Below are positions 1 through 9,219 of a stretch of DNA of 58,964 bases, in pieces; positions within the stretch are counted from its first letter, which is position 1, and every line of letters begins with the position of its first letter. A model generated the notes under the pieces. That model did not search any database, was not told the DNA's origin, and was given only the letters and a program-made list of their open reading frames with translations. Source of the DNA: Candidatus Margulisiibacteriota bacterium (GTDB lineage Bacteria > Margulisbacteria > WOR-1 > O2-12-FULL-45-9 > XYB2-FULL-48-7); the NCBI GenBank assembly GCA_018822365.1, contig JAHJKL010000027.1:1-58964 (forward strand), in the 5' to 3' direction. The translations under genes and the position numbers were made by a program.

Positions 1-1155
1 TCCGTAATGCAGGATACTGCCAAGTCTTATATGTTGAAAGATTCCAAAGGGGATTGGTTTGGAGGGAAGGTTGGAGGTGGCGGGTATAGCTTTACTCCCG
101 GCCTTTTTGGCCTGGGCGGCGGGACTAAGATCGGCGACGCCCCCTGGGGGACGGTGCCGCTGACGATTGCCAGGGATGGCGAAAATATTAAAATAAGCTG
201 GGACGCCGCCAAAGCGCCGGGAGCGCAGATCTATGTCTTGACCGGCGACGGGACCGGGAAATTCCAGAAGAATGTCCCCGCGGATTGGAAGCTTTACGCC
301 GATTCATCAATTGCCGGACAGTTTAATGCCGGCTCTGTCGCAACCGGAATTTTATATCATAACAAACAAGTTGGAGCCGCGGTTCCGTCAGGATATAGCA
401 ACCACGGCGAGGCATATTACTATGGACTGCAAGCCGGCGTGACCCCGACAACCCCTTGCCAGGATCCGCTCTACACCGGCAAGACATGTTTTGAAGTCGC
501 CCCGGCGGTGGGGAAGGTGAACGTGCCAATCTTTAAGGCGTCAAGCGGCGACAAATATACCAGATTTTCTTTCCCGTTGATTGTGAGCAATAATGAGCTG
601 AATGAAGCGGTCGGCAATCAACTTCACGCGGATGCTTCCCCGAGTAAAGCGGACCAAATACTGGAATGGAGCGGATCAAAATGGAATGTTTATTATTTGG
701 ATTCAACAAAAGGTTGGACATCACTAAGCGGTGATCCTTTTGGAATGGTATTTGGCGAAGGATTTGCGGCATTTATAATTAAACGAGCCAGCCAAACGAC
801 AACCCCCATTACGGTTGTTGGAGCCGTTAAAGCGGATCAATTTAAAATAGCGGATACTTATAAAAACTTGGCAAAAGATACCTACACCATTTTTGCCAAT
901 CCGTTCCCGAAATATCGATTGCTAAATGAGGCCAATTTCGCTCCATCAGGAGCGGTTGCCAACGATTCGCCGGCCAAATCTGATCAGATCTTGGTTTGGA
1001 CCGGTGATAGCTGGACAATAAAATATTTGAGCACGACCGGCTGGCAACAATTGTCGGGGAGTGCGTTCGAATTTTCACCCGGCATTGGTTACACATATTT
1101 AAAGGGCGGCGCGAATACAGGTCCGAACGGGTTCAACTGGACGTTGAATCCATAA
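1..1155 (+). CDS. Family A surface protein A1 (5' end cut by window)
   Basis: The frame is open to base 1, so the first ATG (7) is probably internal and the signal peptide lies outside the window. Counting from that ATG, a beta-rich segment with NIKISWD (about 60-66) and TGDG (about 80) leads to HNKQVG (about 120) and AVGKVNV (about 168). Two related repeats of about 100 residues follow, each with an ADQIL/SDQIL-W-G-W motif (about 215 and 326). The protein ends in GFNWTLNP. The same layout recurs in the genes at 3024, 6294 and 9220 and at the C-terminus of the 1622-residue protein at 42029-46897. I do not recognise a named family; a secreted or cell-surface adhesive role is inference. Gene B1 follows 23 bp downstream. 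Confidence 0.8.
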   Translation, partial: SVMQDTAKSYMLKDSKGDWFGGKVGGGGYSFTPGLFGLGGGTKIGDAPWGTVPLTIARDGENIKISWDAAKAPGAQIYVLTGDGTGKFQKNVPADWKLYADSSIAGQFNAGSVATGILYHNKQVGAAVPSGYSNHGEAYYYGLQAGVTPTTPCQDPLYTGKTCFEVAPAVGKVNVPIFKASSGDKYTRFSFPLIVSNNELNEAVGNQLHADASPSKADQILEWSGSKWNVYYLDSTKGWTSLSGDPFGMVFGEGFAAFIIKRASQTTTPITVVGAVKADQFKIADTYKNLAKDTYTIFANPFPKYRLLNEANFAPSGAVANDSPAKSDQILVWTGDSWTIKYLSTTGWQQLSGSAFEFSPGIGYTYLKGGANTGPNGFNWTLNP

Positions 1156-1178
1156 TTGCAATTATGAAGGAGATAAAC

Positions 1179-2486
1179 ATGAAAGAAAAAAACAAATTAA
1201 AGATCTGGGGTGAAGTAGTTTTTGCTGGACTTTTAGTAATTCTGATCGGTGGACAAGTTTTCGCTGATGGCGCTTATGTGCGGCTACTTGGCGACGTGAA
1301 TACCAACTTTATATTTAATAATGATGGCACGACAAAGGTTCCCGCCGGCCAAAGCAATGGATCAGTGGTGCAGGTTGTAACGGGTGCGATTTCCGCTCCC
1401 GGAGCTGGCGGAGCGCTTGCTGGCGGTCAAACAGAAGTGGTAAAAGGGTTTGTTGGTTTTGATGGCGCGACAAACGATCTTTTGGCTGGACAATTTTACT
1501 ATGGAGTAGTGCAGGGAGCATTGACGCCATACTATGTGAGAGTATGGCCTAGTGGAATTGGGGCGGATAAAATGTACGGTCAAAGCGGACAGCAAACGAC
1601 CTCGGCGCCAGGTGCGAATCCAGATCCTGATGATATAGCGGCAATCGTTTGTGATTGGAAATTGTCGGTGCCGCCCGGAATAATCTGTAATGTTGGAAAT
1701 TATATTTTAACTTATAACGACTCTTTGGGTGATTATCTCCCCGCTTTTACCGTTACTCCCACGAATATCGGGGCTGTTGGCTCAATAAAATATGTGTTGG
1801 ATAAGGATAATATCAAGTATGCTTATGATTCAATTTCGTATGAAATATGTAAAGCCCCGGGTGGTGTGGTAAATTGGACAGCAAGCCAAACAAATATAAT
1901 AAAAACATATGCCTCGGGATCAATTAGTGAAAATTCGCTTACCGATCCCTTTTACAAAAAAGGGGATACTTACGCTGTTCATGCCAGCGCGACAAATTCA
2001 AGTATCGGAACCGGGGCATTTGGCCCGAATAAAGTATTCACGATACCTGCGGGAGGCGTCGGCCCCTCCGGCGCCGTTGCTGATCATATGGAGATTAACC
2101 TGAAGAAAACCACCGACCTGGGGGTTAACCAGTTTGCTTATGTGATGAATACCACCGACCAGAACGCGACTATTTATTTCACCGGGAAACTACAGACAAC
2201 GACTGATACGACATTTACAAACCGGACCGTTAAAGGCCTGGCGGAAGCGATAGATGATTTTGCCGAACCAGGGACCGTTAAATCGATCGGCTGGTGGAAT
2301 AACGAAGTCACCGTCAACGGGGTAGAGACCCAAAGAATGGAAGGATATACTATTGATGGCTCGACCTGGACCGGGTCAACCGGGACCAGCGGCAACGGGG
2401 CGGAAGCCTTGAAAAATATTGTTTATCAGATCAGCGTTTCAAAGGATGTCAACGTCTTTAAAATGGATAAGGAACAAGGCAAATAG
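1179..2486 (+). CDS. Family B surface protein B1
   Basis: The start is ATG 1179 because AAGGAG (1167-1172) sits 6 bp before it; the in-frame ATG at 1164 has no such site. Residues about 5-30 form a signal peptide ending in GGQVFA. An N-terminal beta domain contains VVQVVTGAISAPG and a YVRVWP strand (about 55-130). An Ig-like segment follows (about 165-290), then a Gly/Pro linker and a C-terminal domain of about 130 residues. Along its length it resembles the gene at 7965 and more weakly those at 4472 and 10641. It lies between family A genes with tight spacing, so co-transcription is likely. Function unknown; secreted surface protein by inference. Confidence 0.8.
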   Translation: MKEKNKLKIWGEVVFAGLLVILIGGQVFADGAYVRLLGDVNTNFIFNNDGTTKVPAGQSNGSVVQVVTGAISAPGAGGALAGGQTEVVKGFVGFDGATNDLLAGQFYYGVVQGALTPYYVRVWPSGIGADKMYGQSGQQTTSAPGANPDPDDIAAIVCDWKLSVPPGIICNVGNYILTYNDSLGDYLPAFTVTPTNIGAVGSIKYVLDKDNIKYAYDSISYEICKAPGGVVNWTASQTNIIKTYASGSISENSLTDPFYKKGDTYAVHASATNSSIGTGAFGPNKVFTIPAGGVGPSGAVADHMEINLKKTTDLGVNQFAYVMNTTDQNATIYFTGKLQTTTDTTFTNRTVKGLAEAIDDFAEPGTVKSIGWWNNEVTVNGVETQRMEGYTIDGSTWTGSTGTSGNGAEALKNIVYQISVSKDVNVFKMDKEQGK

Positions 2487-2520
2487 GGAGAATTGTGAAG
2501 AACCTTTATGGAGGAAACGA

Positions 2521-2781
2521 ATGCCTGAAATAAGCAGGTTTTTTGGAATAGTGATAGCGGTTTTTTATGATGATCATAATCCGCCGCATTTTCACGCCAG
2601 ATATGAAGGAAATAAGGCGGTCATCGACATCAATGAGTTGAAAATTACGGAAGGAAGCCTGCCGCCAAGAGCGCTGGGTTTTGTTATCGAATGGGCTCTG
2701 ACGCATAAACAGGAGCTCTTAAAAAACTGGGAGTTGGCCGGAGAACATAAGGCGCTGTTGCCGATCGAGCCTTTAAAATAA
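2521..2781 (+). CDS. DUF4160 family protein
   Basis: An 86-residue protein beginning MPEISRFFG with the family hallmark DDHNPPHFHARY (about 17-28). The start is ATG 2521, 6 bp after GGAGG (2510-2514); an upstream in-frame extension is open but lacks a ribosome site and overlaps B1. DUF4160 genes are commonly found beside DUF2442 genes, as here (1 bp gap), and the pair has been suggested to be a toxin-antitoxin-like module; that role is not established. It interrupts the alternating A/B array between B1 and A2. Confidence 0.85.
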   Translation: MPEISRFFGIVIAVFYDDHNPPHFHARYEGNKAVIDINELKITEGSLPPRALGFVIEWALTHKQELLKNWELAGEHKALLPIEPLK

Positions 2782-2782
2782 A

Positions 2783-3037
2783 ATGTTAATTGATATAATT
2801 GACGCTCAATATCTGGGGGACTTTAAGTTGAAGATTAAATTCGAAAATGGCCGGGAGGGGATTTTCAGCTTGCGAAAATACCTTGATCATAAAGGCGTTT
2901 TCTCGAAGTTGAACGATTTGAATTACTTGAAGAGCTTTTATGTCAACCCGGACCTGGGGACGATCTGCTGGCCCGATGGGTTGGATATCGCTCCGGAAAG
3001 AATCTATTCTGAAGTTGAAAAAAATGAAAAAACTTAG
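2783..3037 (+). CDS. DUF2442 family protein
   Basis: An 84-residue protein matching the DUF2442 pattern: an N-terminal beta hairpin (YLGDFKLKIKFENGREG), then a phenylalanine-rich middle and the GTICWPDGLDIAPE signature near residues 59-72. It is the usual partner of DUF4160, which lies immediately upstream. Its last 14 bases overlap the start of the next surface gene (A2), so the pair is translationally embedded in the array. A role in DNA or RNA binding or as an antitoxin partner is inference from genomic association only. Confidence 0.85.
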   Translation: MLIDIIDAQYLGDFKLKIKFENGREGIFSLRKYLDHKGVFSKLNDLNYLKSFYVNPDLGTICWPDGLDIAPERIYSEVEKNEKT

Positions 3038-4451
3038 CTTAATAATATTATTGTTGATCATGGTCGCGGCGGCGATCCCCGCTTTTGCCGCCGAGCCGCC
3101 GGTATTCAACGCTATGTATTGGTTAAAAGGGACAACGATTCCAGGTATTAATGACCCTGGTCACTCTGCCAGCACTTTAATTCAACATCGAAAGGTAGTG
3201 TTTTATCGGACATTGCCCGGTTCGTACATCCTCGCTCCGATCGAGTTTGATAGCAGTGGGACAGGGAACCCGCAAAAAAGTGGTAAATTTATTTTCAATA
3301 TTTACGATAATGGTAAACTAGTGATTGACCCGCAATATGATTATTACGCCGCGGTACCGCGCGTTCCTGAGTCCCAGGGGGGGGATAATTATGGCGCGGC
3401 AGAAGTAAAAGTGAATATTACCGGTAACGGCTTTGAAACTGTTCAACTAAAAATTGAATACGGCAAGGGCCCCGTTCTCCCCCTTCCCGGTGCGATCCAA
3501 CTCTTTATTTCGCGTGATGTTAACAAAAAAGACATCAAATTGAGCTGGGACAATGATGCTTATCCTGATAAACCAGTGATCTGGGCGCTTTCTGACGGTA
3601 ACGGGAGCGGCAGTTACGTCAATACAACCGCGACAAACAAATGGTCGGTATTTACTACTAAGCTAACCACGAATTCGGAGGGTTTCTTCCTTCATGCTGC
3701 ACAGGTTGGCGATGGATTGCCGGAGATCTATTATAAAGCGACAGAAAAAGGCTTGGATGATTTGACAAAAACAAAAGGCGCTAACACAGTTGCGCAGATA
3801 TTAGAGTCCGCCTGGGCGGTTGGGAAGATGAACATTTCTCTTCAAAAAGGGACTAGCCTGGTTTCTCTCCCATTCAATTATCCAAATTCGATAATCGGCG
3901 AGGCGTTAGGCCCTGCTTCTCCGGTTTGGCAAAATGGAGACCTGGCCTTTTTGAAAACAAGTGCTGGTCCAAACTATAAAGGAGCAATTTACAATAATGG
4001 CCAGTGGGTGAGCCAGACTACCGGTTTGTCTGCGGACATTAATTTTGATCCGAGATATGGTAATCTTATTTACGTTGGCGCAAATAAGGTTTTTACCGCA
4101 ATCGGCGGAGTAAACGCCAGTGAACAGCTGAACCAACCGATCGCCGTTACGATTTGGGGTGGCGGAGGAACACATGTGGGGGCACTATTTCCTAGAATGA
4201 TAGGGCTTAGCCAAACAAGTGTAATTACAGATGGTGGGGCTGACGGTGATGGCCTCTACATGAAAACCTCTGCCGCGGCGCCAGATTATGCGTATGCTGT
4301 TTTATACAATAACAGCGGCAATTTGGAATGGCGTTCCGGCGTTGATCCGGTTAATAGCCCCCCACCGGCAGTCATCGGTACGCTCAAGCCCCCATACGGA
4401 TATTTATATACGAGATCGGGATCGCAATTTATTTGGCAAAGATGGCAGTAA
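3024..4451 (+). CDS. Family A surface protein A2
   Basis: The start is ATG 3024, giving MKKLSLIILLLIMVAAAIPAFA, a clean signal peptide; the longer upstream frame lies inside DUF2442. The 475-residue product has an N-terminal domain with YWLKG (about 33-37) and a DNYGAAEV segment (about 125), then KKDIKLSWD (about 170), and a C-terminal region that begins with SLVSLPFNYP and has two degenerate repeats. It ends GSQFIWQRWQ, matching the F-x-W terminus of its paralogues. No catalytic motif is visible. Secreted surface protein by inference; it pairs with B2 immediately downstream. Confidence 0.8.
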   Translation: MKKLSLIILLLIMVAAAIPAFAAEPPVFNAMYWLKGTTIPGINDPGHSASTLIQHRKVVFYRTLPGSYILAPIEFDSSGTGNPQKSGKFIFNIYDNGKLVIDPQYDYYAAVPRVPESQGGDNYGAAEVKVNITGNGFETVQLKIEYGKGPVLPLPGAIQLFISRDVNKKDIKLSWDNDAYPDKPVIWALSDGNGSGSYVNTTATNKWSVFTTKLTTNSEGFFLHAAQVGDGLPEIYYKATEKGLDDLTKTKGANTVAQILESAWAVGKMNISLQKGTSLVSLPFNYPNSIIGEALGPASPVWQNGDLAFLKTSAGPNYKGAIYNNGQWVSQTTGLSADINFDPRYGNLIYVGANKVFTAIGGVNASEQLNQPIAVTIWGGGGTHVGALFPRMIGLSQTSVITDGGADGDGLYMKTSAAAPDYAYAVLYNNSGNLEWRSGVDPVNSPPPAVIGTLKPPYGYLYTRSGSQFIWQRWQ

Positions 4452-4471
4452 CAATGAAGGAGTTGATGGAT

Positions 4472-5788
4472 ATGATAATAAAAAAATCTGTAAAAGGAGG
4501 GATGTTAATACTTCTACTTGTGTTTTCCCTCTCTGGCTTAGCTGGCGCTGTTAGTTTTAATGTTTTAGGCAATGGCATTACAATTCATGGAAAAACGCCA
4601 CCGGCGACAACCCCTCTTTCCACTCCGGCGAATGGAGTAAGATTTTACTTGCAGACTGGAGCTAAAGATCCGTTAAATAAAACAACTGGTTTGCCGAATG
4701 GTGATGATGTTGAAATATACGCCTATAACCCTGATAATAGTAAAAAATTGATCCCGTCAGTTTCCGGAGGCGTTCTCAAATTTAAAGAAGATGGCGCGAT
4801 GGTTGACCTTAGCCAAACAACAACCGGCAAACAATATGTTCAATTTAATGACCCGACTGCCGGATCGGTTATATACGCTATGATTTGGGATACGATAGTA
4901 GGCAAAGATGGCTACTACCTTGTTAAATCATTCTCGTTCCCGACCGGGAATGGCTGGAACACTTTTGACCCAACGACAACCTGGGACATTACCGGCCAAA
5001 CAAACAATAAAGCGACGGTTCCGAGCACTCCATTGATCACTAAATTCAGCGATTCGTTGACCAGCATTGTAGGTGATGGCACCGAATCAAGCCTGACCGC
5101 TTATTCCGCCGCGACCGATGAGGCGGATGGTTCGGTCATTCCGATTTCCAAATATTCCTGGAAATATGGCACTGCTTCTCCTCCGACAACCGACGGGCCA
5201 GCGACGCAGAATATGACGCTTACTAATCCATCAGCTGGTACTTATTATTTCCAGGTTACTTACTACAACGACTTTGGTGATACTTCTAGCAAAATTGAAT
5301 CGCATATTTATAGTGGAGGTGGCGCCGGCGGCCCCCTCTCTTATCCTCTGACCTTCGAATCACAGGTCGCCAGCGACGGCCCGGGGATCAACTTCTTCTC
5401 CATGCCGATACCGCCGGATAAGGATGGAAAGTGGTACGCGTATGATAACAATCCTTTTAGTGCGACATATCAGAAGAATATGACGCTGAATGGCATTTCA
5501 AATGCTTATGAATTACTGCAAGCGATAAATAGCGCCGCTAAGACATATTTGCCGTCAGGCACTCAATATCTTTTTTATACATCAAGCTTTGGCCAATGGA
5601 AATCAAACGAACAAAAAGATGGTGGAGTATTAGTGACATGTAGTGGGCCTGGTCTTTTAACGAGCCAGGTTAATGCCTTAAAAGCGATCCCAATTAAACA
5701 AGGAGTAGGATACCAGGTTTACATCGGGAAAAATGGTTCCAATAATCCGCCCGCTAAATTTGATATGATCATCAAGAACACGCAGTAG
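4472..5788 (+). CDS. Family B surface protein B2
   Basis: Several in-frame ATGs exist. ATG 4472 is preferred: AAGGAG (4457-4462) lies 9 bp upstream and the product starts MIIKKSVKGGMLILLLVFS, a signal peptide ending near GLAGA. The mature protein has an N-terminal beta domain with GDDVEIYAYNP and VIYAMIWDT. A second Ig/FN3-like domain (about 185-290) carries PLITKFSDSLTS and SAGTYYFQVTYYN, then a GGGAGG linker and a C-terminal domain with GINFFSMPIP. It is paralogous to the genes at 1179, 7965 and 10641. Function unknown. Confidence 0.8.
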   Translation: MIIKKSVKGGMLILLLVFSLSGLAGAVSFNVLGNGITIHGKTPPATTPLSTPANGVRFYLQTGAKDPLNKTTGLPNGDDVEIYAYNPDNSKKLIPSVSGGVLKFKEDGAMVDLSQTTTGKQYVQFNDPTAGSVIYAMIWDTIVGKDGYYLVKSFSFPTGNGWNTFDPTTTWDITGQTNNKATVPSTPLITKFSDSLTSIVGDGTESSLTAYSAATDEADGSVIPISKYSWKYGTASPPTTDGPATQNMTLTNPSAGTYYFQVTYYNDFGDTSSKIESHIYSGGGAGGPLSYPLTFESQVASDGPGINFFSMPIPPDKDGKWYAYDNNPFSATYQKNMTLNGISNAYELLQAINSAAKTYLPSGTQYLFYTSSFGQWKSNEQKDGGVLVTCSGPGLLTSQVNALKAIPIKQGVGYQVYIGKNGSNNPPAKFDMIIKNTQ

Positions 5789-5948
5789 GGGGAGATTGGA
5801 ATAGGAGATACGGATATACGGGACACGGGATAGGTGAGACGGGATGGAAGGGGAAAGGCGGGAGAGAAGGCGGGGCAGAGGGCGGGAGAAGGGGGAAGAA
5901 AGGGATTAGGCTGAGGCAGGAGGCAGAGGGGAGTGGAAGGGGTGGAAA
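5789..5948 (+). other. G-rich purine spacer
   Basis: 160 bp between B2 and the small coiled-coil gene, made almost entirely of purines on the + strand with many GGG/GGGG runs, densest at 5848-5945. It could form G-quadruplexes. An antisense frame runs through it but is low-complexity Pro/Ser and not a credible gene. A similar G-rich stretch occurs at 33055-33125. Confidence 0.6.
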
Positions 5949-6260
5949 ATGAAGGATAAAAAAATGAACGATGTTTTAGAAAAAATTGAAAAGCTGATTG
6001 TTGACGGGAATAACGAGGTCGTTTCCCGGCTAGAAAAAAAGCTCGAGGAGGCCAGAGAAGAGTTGCGGCAGGGGCTTGGCGGGAAAATCGACAATGTCGA
6101 AACAAGCCTGCGGCAGGAGATTAGGACCGAAGTCGGCAAAGTCGATCAAAAACTGGATCTTTATTACAAAATGCTTGATTATGATGTTAAGCAAGTTGAT
6201 AAAAAAGTTGATGGCTTAAAGGATCGGCTTGAAAATCATCTTTATCCGGCGCATTCTTAG
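5949..6260 (+). CDS. Small coiled-coil protein
   Basis: A 103-residue charged protein with heptad patterning over nearly its whole length (VLEKIEKL, SRLEKKLEEAREEL, then KVDQKLDLY and QVDKKVDGLKDRLENHL). It has no signal peptide. It resembles small cytoplasmic coiled-coil proteins of unknown function. ATG 5949 is used; ATG 5964, 7 bp after AAGGA, is an equally plausible start. It sits at the junction of the second and third A/B pairs, in the position occupied by toxin-antitoxin-like genes at two other junctions. Confidence 0.65.
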   Translation: MKDKKMNDVLEKIEKLIVDGNNEVVSRLEKKLEEAREELRQGLGGKIDNVETSLRQEIRTEVGKVDQKLDLYYKMLDYDVKQVDKKVDGLKDRLENHLYPAHS

Positions 6261-6293
6261 TGAGAGTTTTTGGATAATTTAGGAGAATCTAGG

Positions 6294-7949
6294 TTGATTA
6301 AAAAGTTAATTATAACGATGATCGCGATAGCGGCCTTAACCGGCGTAGCCATCGCCGCCGACCCCCAGGCGCCGACCATGCCGTTTTACTGGGTAACCGG
6401 GAAGGTTTTGAACCCCGGCCAGCTGAACGGCCGCCCGGTTATTTTATACGCCAAAGATTATTCAGACACGAAAGTAATTTCGGTTATCCCCGATGGTTCG
6501 GGCAATTTTACAATAAACACTTACGAACTTTACTTTTATCATAAGAACGACAACTGGGTGGAAATCGGCGGCAAACCGGCTTTCATTGTCGGGGTTAAAA
6601 GGCAGAATCCGGACGATTACGGCACCGCTGAAGCGGCGACCGCGATCTGGGACAACGGCTATCTGACAATCGACCTCAATCTGGTCGTGGGCGGCGGACC
6701 GCTGGAAGGCGCCAGTCAGATTGCCGGGGTGGTGACCGCTGAAGCTAATGGCGATCCTATCGCAGGGGCGCTGTTGTCGGAAGATTCGAATGGGAAATCA
6801 ACTGTCAGCGGAGCTGATGGGGCATACCTCTTCCCTGGGGATTTTGCGGCGGGATCAACGGTTGGCGTTGCCTGTAGCGCTGTTTCTTACGATTCCGCCA
6901 ATAAAAATACGTCGCCATTAGTTGCCAATCAGGTTACCTGGGTAAACTTCGCGCTGGCGGGAGGCGGAATTGTTGATACCGGACTAATCCAGGGAACGGA
7001 TATTATTCGCGTGACAGATGATAAAGATTCGAACATAAAAATAACTTGGGGATATAAGTCAGGTTCTGGAATAGTTGCGGCCGATATTTGGTGGTTGCAA
7101 GGGACCTATAAAGAAATGTCTTCTAATACAAATGATTGGCAGCCGGCACCGTCAGGACAAAATCTAAGTGATGGGGTGACCGGTTGGCAGGCGGGCAATG
7201 CGGTAAAGGTAATGGATGGGAATAACGCGTATTATCGAATTGTTCCAGCTGGAACAGTTCAAGCAGAAATTTTAAATCCACTTAACAACTCAAGAACACT
7301 TGGCAAGGTTGATCTCCCGCTGTATAAGGGAACTACTTTGAAATTTACCAGATTTTCAATGCCTTTAATTCCAAAAAGCATTGAATGGAAGAATATTATT
7401 GGTGATCAATTGCAGGCGAACGCGACTCCTGCTGATGCCGACCAAATCCTGCAATGGCATGGAACTGGCTGGAATTCCTTGTACTACAAATCTGCTGTCG
7501 ATGGGTATGTGTTATTAAGCGGGGCTTCATATAAATTCTCTTTTGGCGAAGGTTATTCATTAAGGGTCCCTGGCAGAGCCGGACAAGTTCCATCCTTTAT
7601 TACTATTGTTGGAGATGTCAAGCAGGACCAATTTAGTATTGCCAGCAACTTTAAAAATTTGGCAATAACAAAATATACAATATTTGCCCACCCCTTTCCC
7701 AAAACGTACACTCTAGATAATGCGGGATTTGCCAGCTCCGGAGCGGTTGCTAATGATACGCCAGCAAACGCTGACCAGATCAATCTTTGGAATGGGACCG
7801 GATGGGTTACAATGTACTTGAGCACGACTGGTTGGCAACAGCTGGGGCTAACTAGTTTTCAGTTTGTGCCGACAATTGGGTATACGTATAGAAAGGGCGA
7901 TTCTAATACAAGTAGCGGGTTTAATTGGACATTGAGTCCGGTTTATTAG
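6294..7949 (+). CDS. Family A surface protein A3
   Basis: The likely start is TTG 6294, 7 bp after AGGAGA (6281-6286), giving the signal peptide IKKLIITMIAIAALTGVAIAA. The 551-residue product has an N-terminal domain with PFYWVTGKV and DDYGTAEA, then an inserted carboxypeptidase-regulatory-like fold (about 140-225, SQIAGVVTAEANGDPIAGA). Next come SNIKITWG and two C-terminal repeats with ADQILQWHGTGW and ADQINLWNGTGW. It ends GFNWTLSPVY. It is the closest relative of A1 and probably secreted. The extra regulatory-like domain is absent from the other A proteins. Function unknown. Confidence 0.8.
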   Translation: MIKKLIITMIAIAALTGVAIAADPQAPTMPFYWVTGKVLNPGQLNGRPVILYAKDYSDTKVISVIPDGSGNFTINTYELYFYHKNDNWVEIGGKPAFIVGVKRQNPDDYGTAEAATAIWDNGYLTIDLNLVVGGGPLEGASQIAGVVTAEANGDPIAGALLSEDSNGKSTVSGADGAYLFPGDFAAGSTVGVACSAVSYDSANKNTSPLVANQVTWVNFALAGGGIVDTGLIQGTDIIRVTDDKDSNIKITWGYKSGSGIVAADIWWLQGTYKEMSSNTNDWQPAPSGQNLSDGVTGWQAGNAVKVMDGNNAYYRIVPAGTVQAEILNPLNNSRTLGKVDLPLYKGTTLKFTRFSMPLIPKSIEWKNIIGDQLQANATPADADQILQWHGTGWNSLYYKSAVDGYVLLSGASYKFSFGEGYSLRVPGRAGQVPSFITIVGDVKQDQFSIASNFKNLAITKYTIFAHPFPKTYTLDNAGFASSGAVANDTPANADQINLWNGTGWVTMYLSTTGWQQLGLTSFQFVPTIGYTYRKGDSNTSSGFNWTLSPVY

Positions 7950-7964
7950 GAAAAGGAGAGAAAC

Positions 7965-9206
7965 ATGAAAAAAACAATGAATAAAAGTTGGGTGAAAATA
8001 GGGTTATTGGTTGCTGTTATAGGGCTCACTTCGTCAATGGTCAATGCTACGGGTTATTATTTCCATTTAAAAAACCCGAATTTCGCATATCAGAAAAATG
8101 GGACAACGAAAATACCAACGACAGCACCAAATGATGTTGTGCAAGTGGTTACTGGTGCCATTTCCGCCCCAGGCAATAATGGCGAAGTAAAGGCTGGCCA
8201 AACAGTTGTTTATTCCGGCCAAATTGGTGACGGCGGCAAAGGGGATGGTGAGTTTGAATACTCATATGGATTAGGCGACTCACAGCCAATATTTTTAAGG
8301 ATTTGGCCAGATGGGGCGGCGCAAGGAAAGACTTATGGAGAGACGAGCCAGTTATCTACATCAGCCGCGGGTGACAACCAAAAAGAAGATGCGATTTCTT
8401 CAATTACTTGTAATAGAAAATTAGCCGCCCCTCCGGCCGTTGATGTTTCGGTCGGTAGCTACGCCCTGACTTATACAGGAGGCAAATATTTGCCTTCTTT
8501 TGTCGTTACTCCGACGAATGCCTCGGGGGGATATATAAAAGACTCATCGGATGACACTTATATTTATTACACATCGATAGCTTACGAAATAACAAAGAGT
8601 GTTGGGGGAGCTCCTGACTGGACAATAAAGAAGCCGCCTTACTCGTCTGGCAGTATCCAGGAAAACGACGCTCTTAACCCTTATTATTTGATGGGAGGGG
8701 AATATTTTGCTAGAGCTATCGCGACGAATGGCATTGGTGCGGGACCAACCCCCAGTCCAGGATTCAAATTTACTATCCCAGCTGGCGATGGGATCGGCGG
8801 CCCGATCACTATTATTTATAATCTGACCAAGCCGGTCGGCAAGAGTGGCATCAACACCATTTCTCTGCCGTTTAATTTTGCGAGCGGCGTGACCGATGAG
8901 GCCACCGCCGTTATTACAACCGTGGACAGTTTGATCAAGAGTATCAATGCCGCTTACGTCGCGGCTAACCCGGCCAATACCGACGCGGTCACGGTTTTCG
9001 GCTGGTATGATGAAACGACCCAGACCCATGTCGGTCTGACCGGGATTGTTTATAGCGCGGGGAATATTGACGCCTCGTCCAAATACACCGGGGCGGCAAA
9101 CATTGCCGCGATAACTGGCGCCGCGCTGGATAAAGGACGCTCCTACCAGGTAACGGTCAAATATGACAATGTGCTTACTTACAAGCTGACTGGAACGGTT
9201 AAATAA
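7965..9206 (+). CDS. Family B surface protein B3
   Basis: ATG 7965 follows AAGGAG at about 6 bp. The 413-residue product has a signal peptide (LLVAVIGLTSSMVNA), an N-terminal domain with DVVQVVTGAISAPG and IFLRIWPDG, an Ig-like middle domain and a C-terminal domain with KSGINTISLPFNF. Nearly every block aligns with B1 by eye, making these two the closest B pair. The gene is 15 bp after A3 and 13 bp before A4, consistent with one transcript. Secreted surface protein of unknown role. Confidence 0.82.
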   Translation: MKKTMNKSWVKIGLLVAVIGLTSSMVNATGYYFHLKNPNFAYQKNGTTKIPTTAPNDVVQVVTGAISAPGNNGEVKAGQTVVYSGQIGDGGKGDGEFEYSYGLGDSQPIFLRIWPDGAAQGKTYGETSQLSTSAAGDNQKEDAISSITCNRKLAAPPAVDVSVGSYALTYTGGKYLPSFVVTPTNASGGYIKDSSDDTYIYYTSIAYEITKSVGGAPDWTIKKPPYSSGSIQENDALNPYYLMGGEYFARAIATNGIGAGPTPSPGFKFTIPAGDGIGGPITIIYNLTKPVGKSGINTISLPFNFASGVTDEATAVITTVDSLIKSINAAYVAANPANTDAVTVFGWYDETTQTHVGLTGIVYSAGNIDASSKYTGAANIAAITGAALDKGRSYQVTVKYDNVLTYKLTGTVK

Positions 9207-9219
9207 AAAGGAATTAGGA

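Noticed and set aside
5719-6105. 128-codon - strand frame over the G-rich spacer
   Set aside because: Low-complexity Ser/Pro product from the purine-rich spacer and antisense of the coiled-coil gene.
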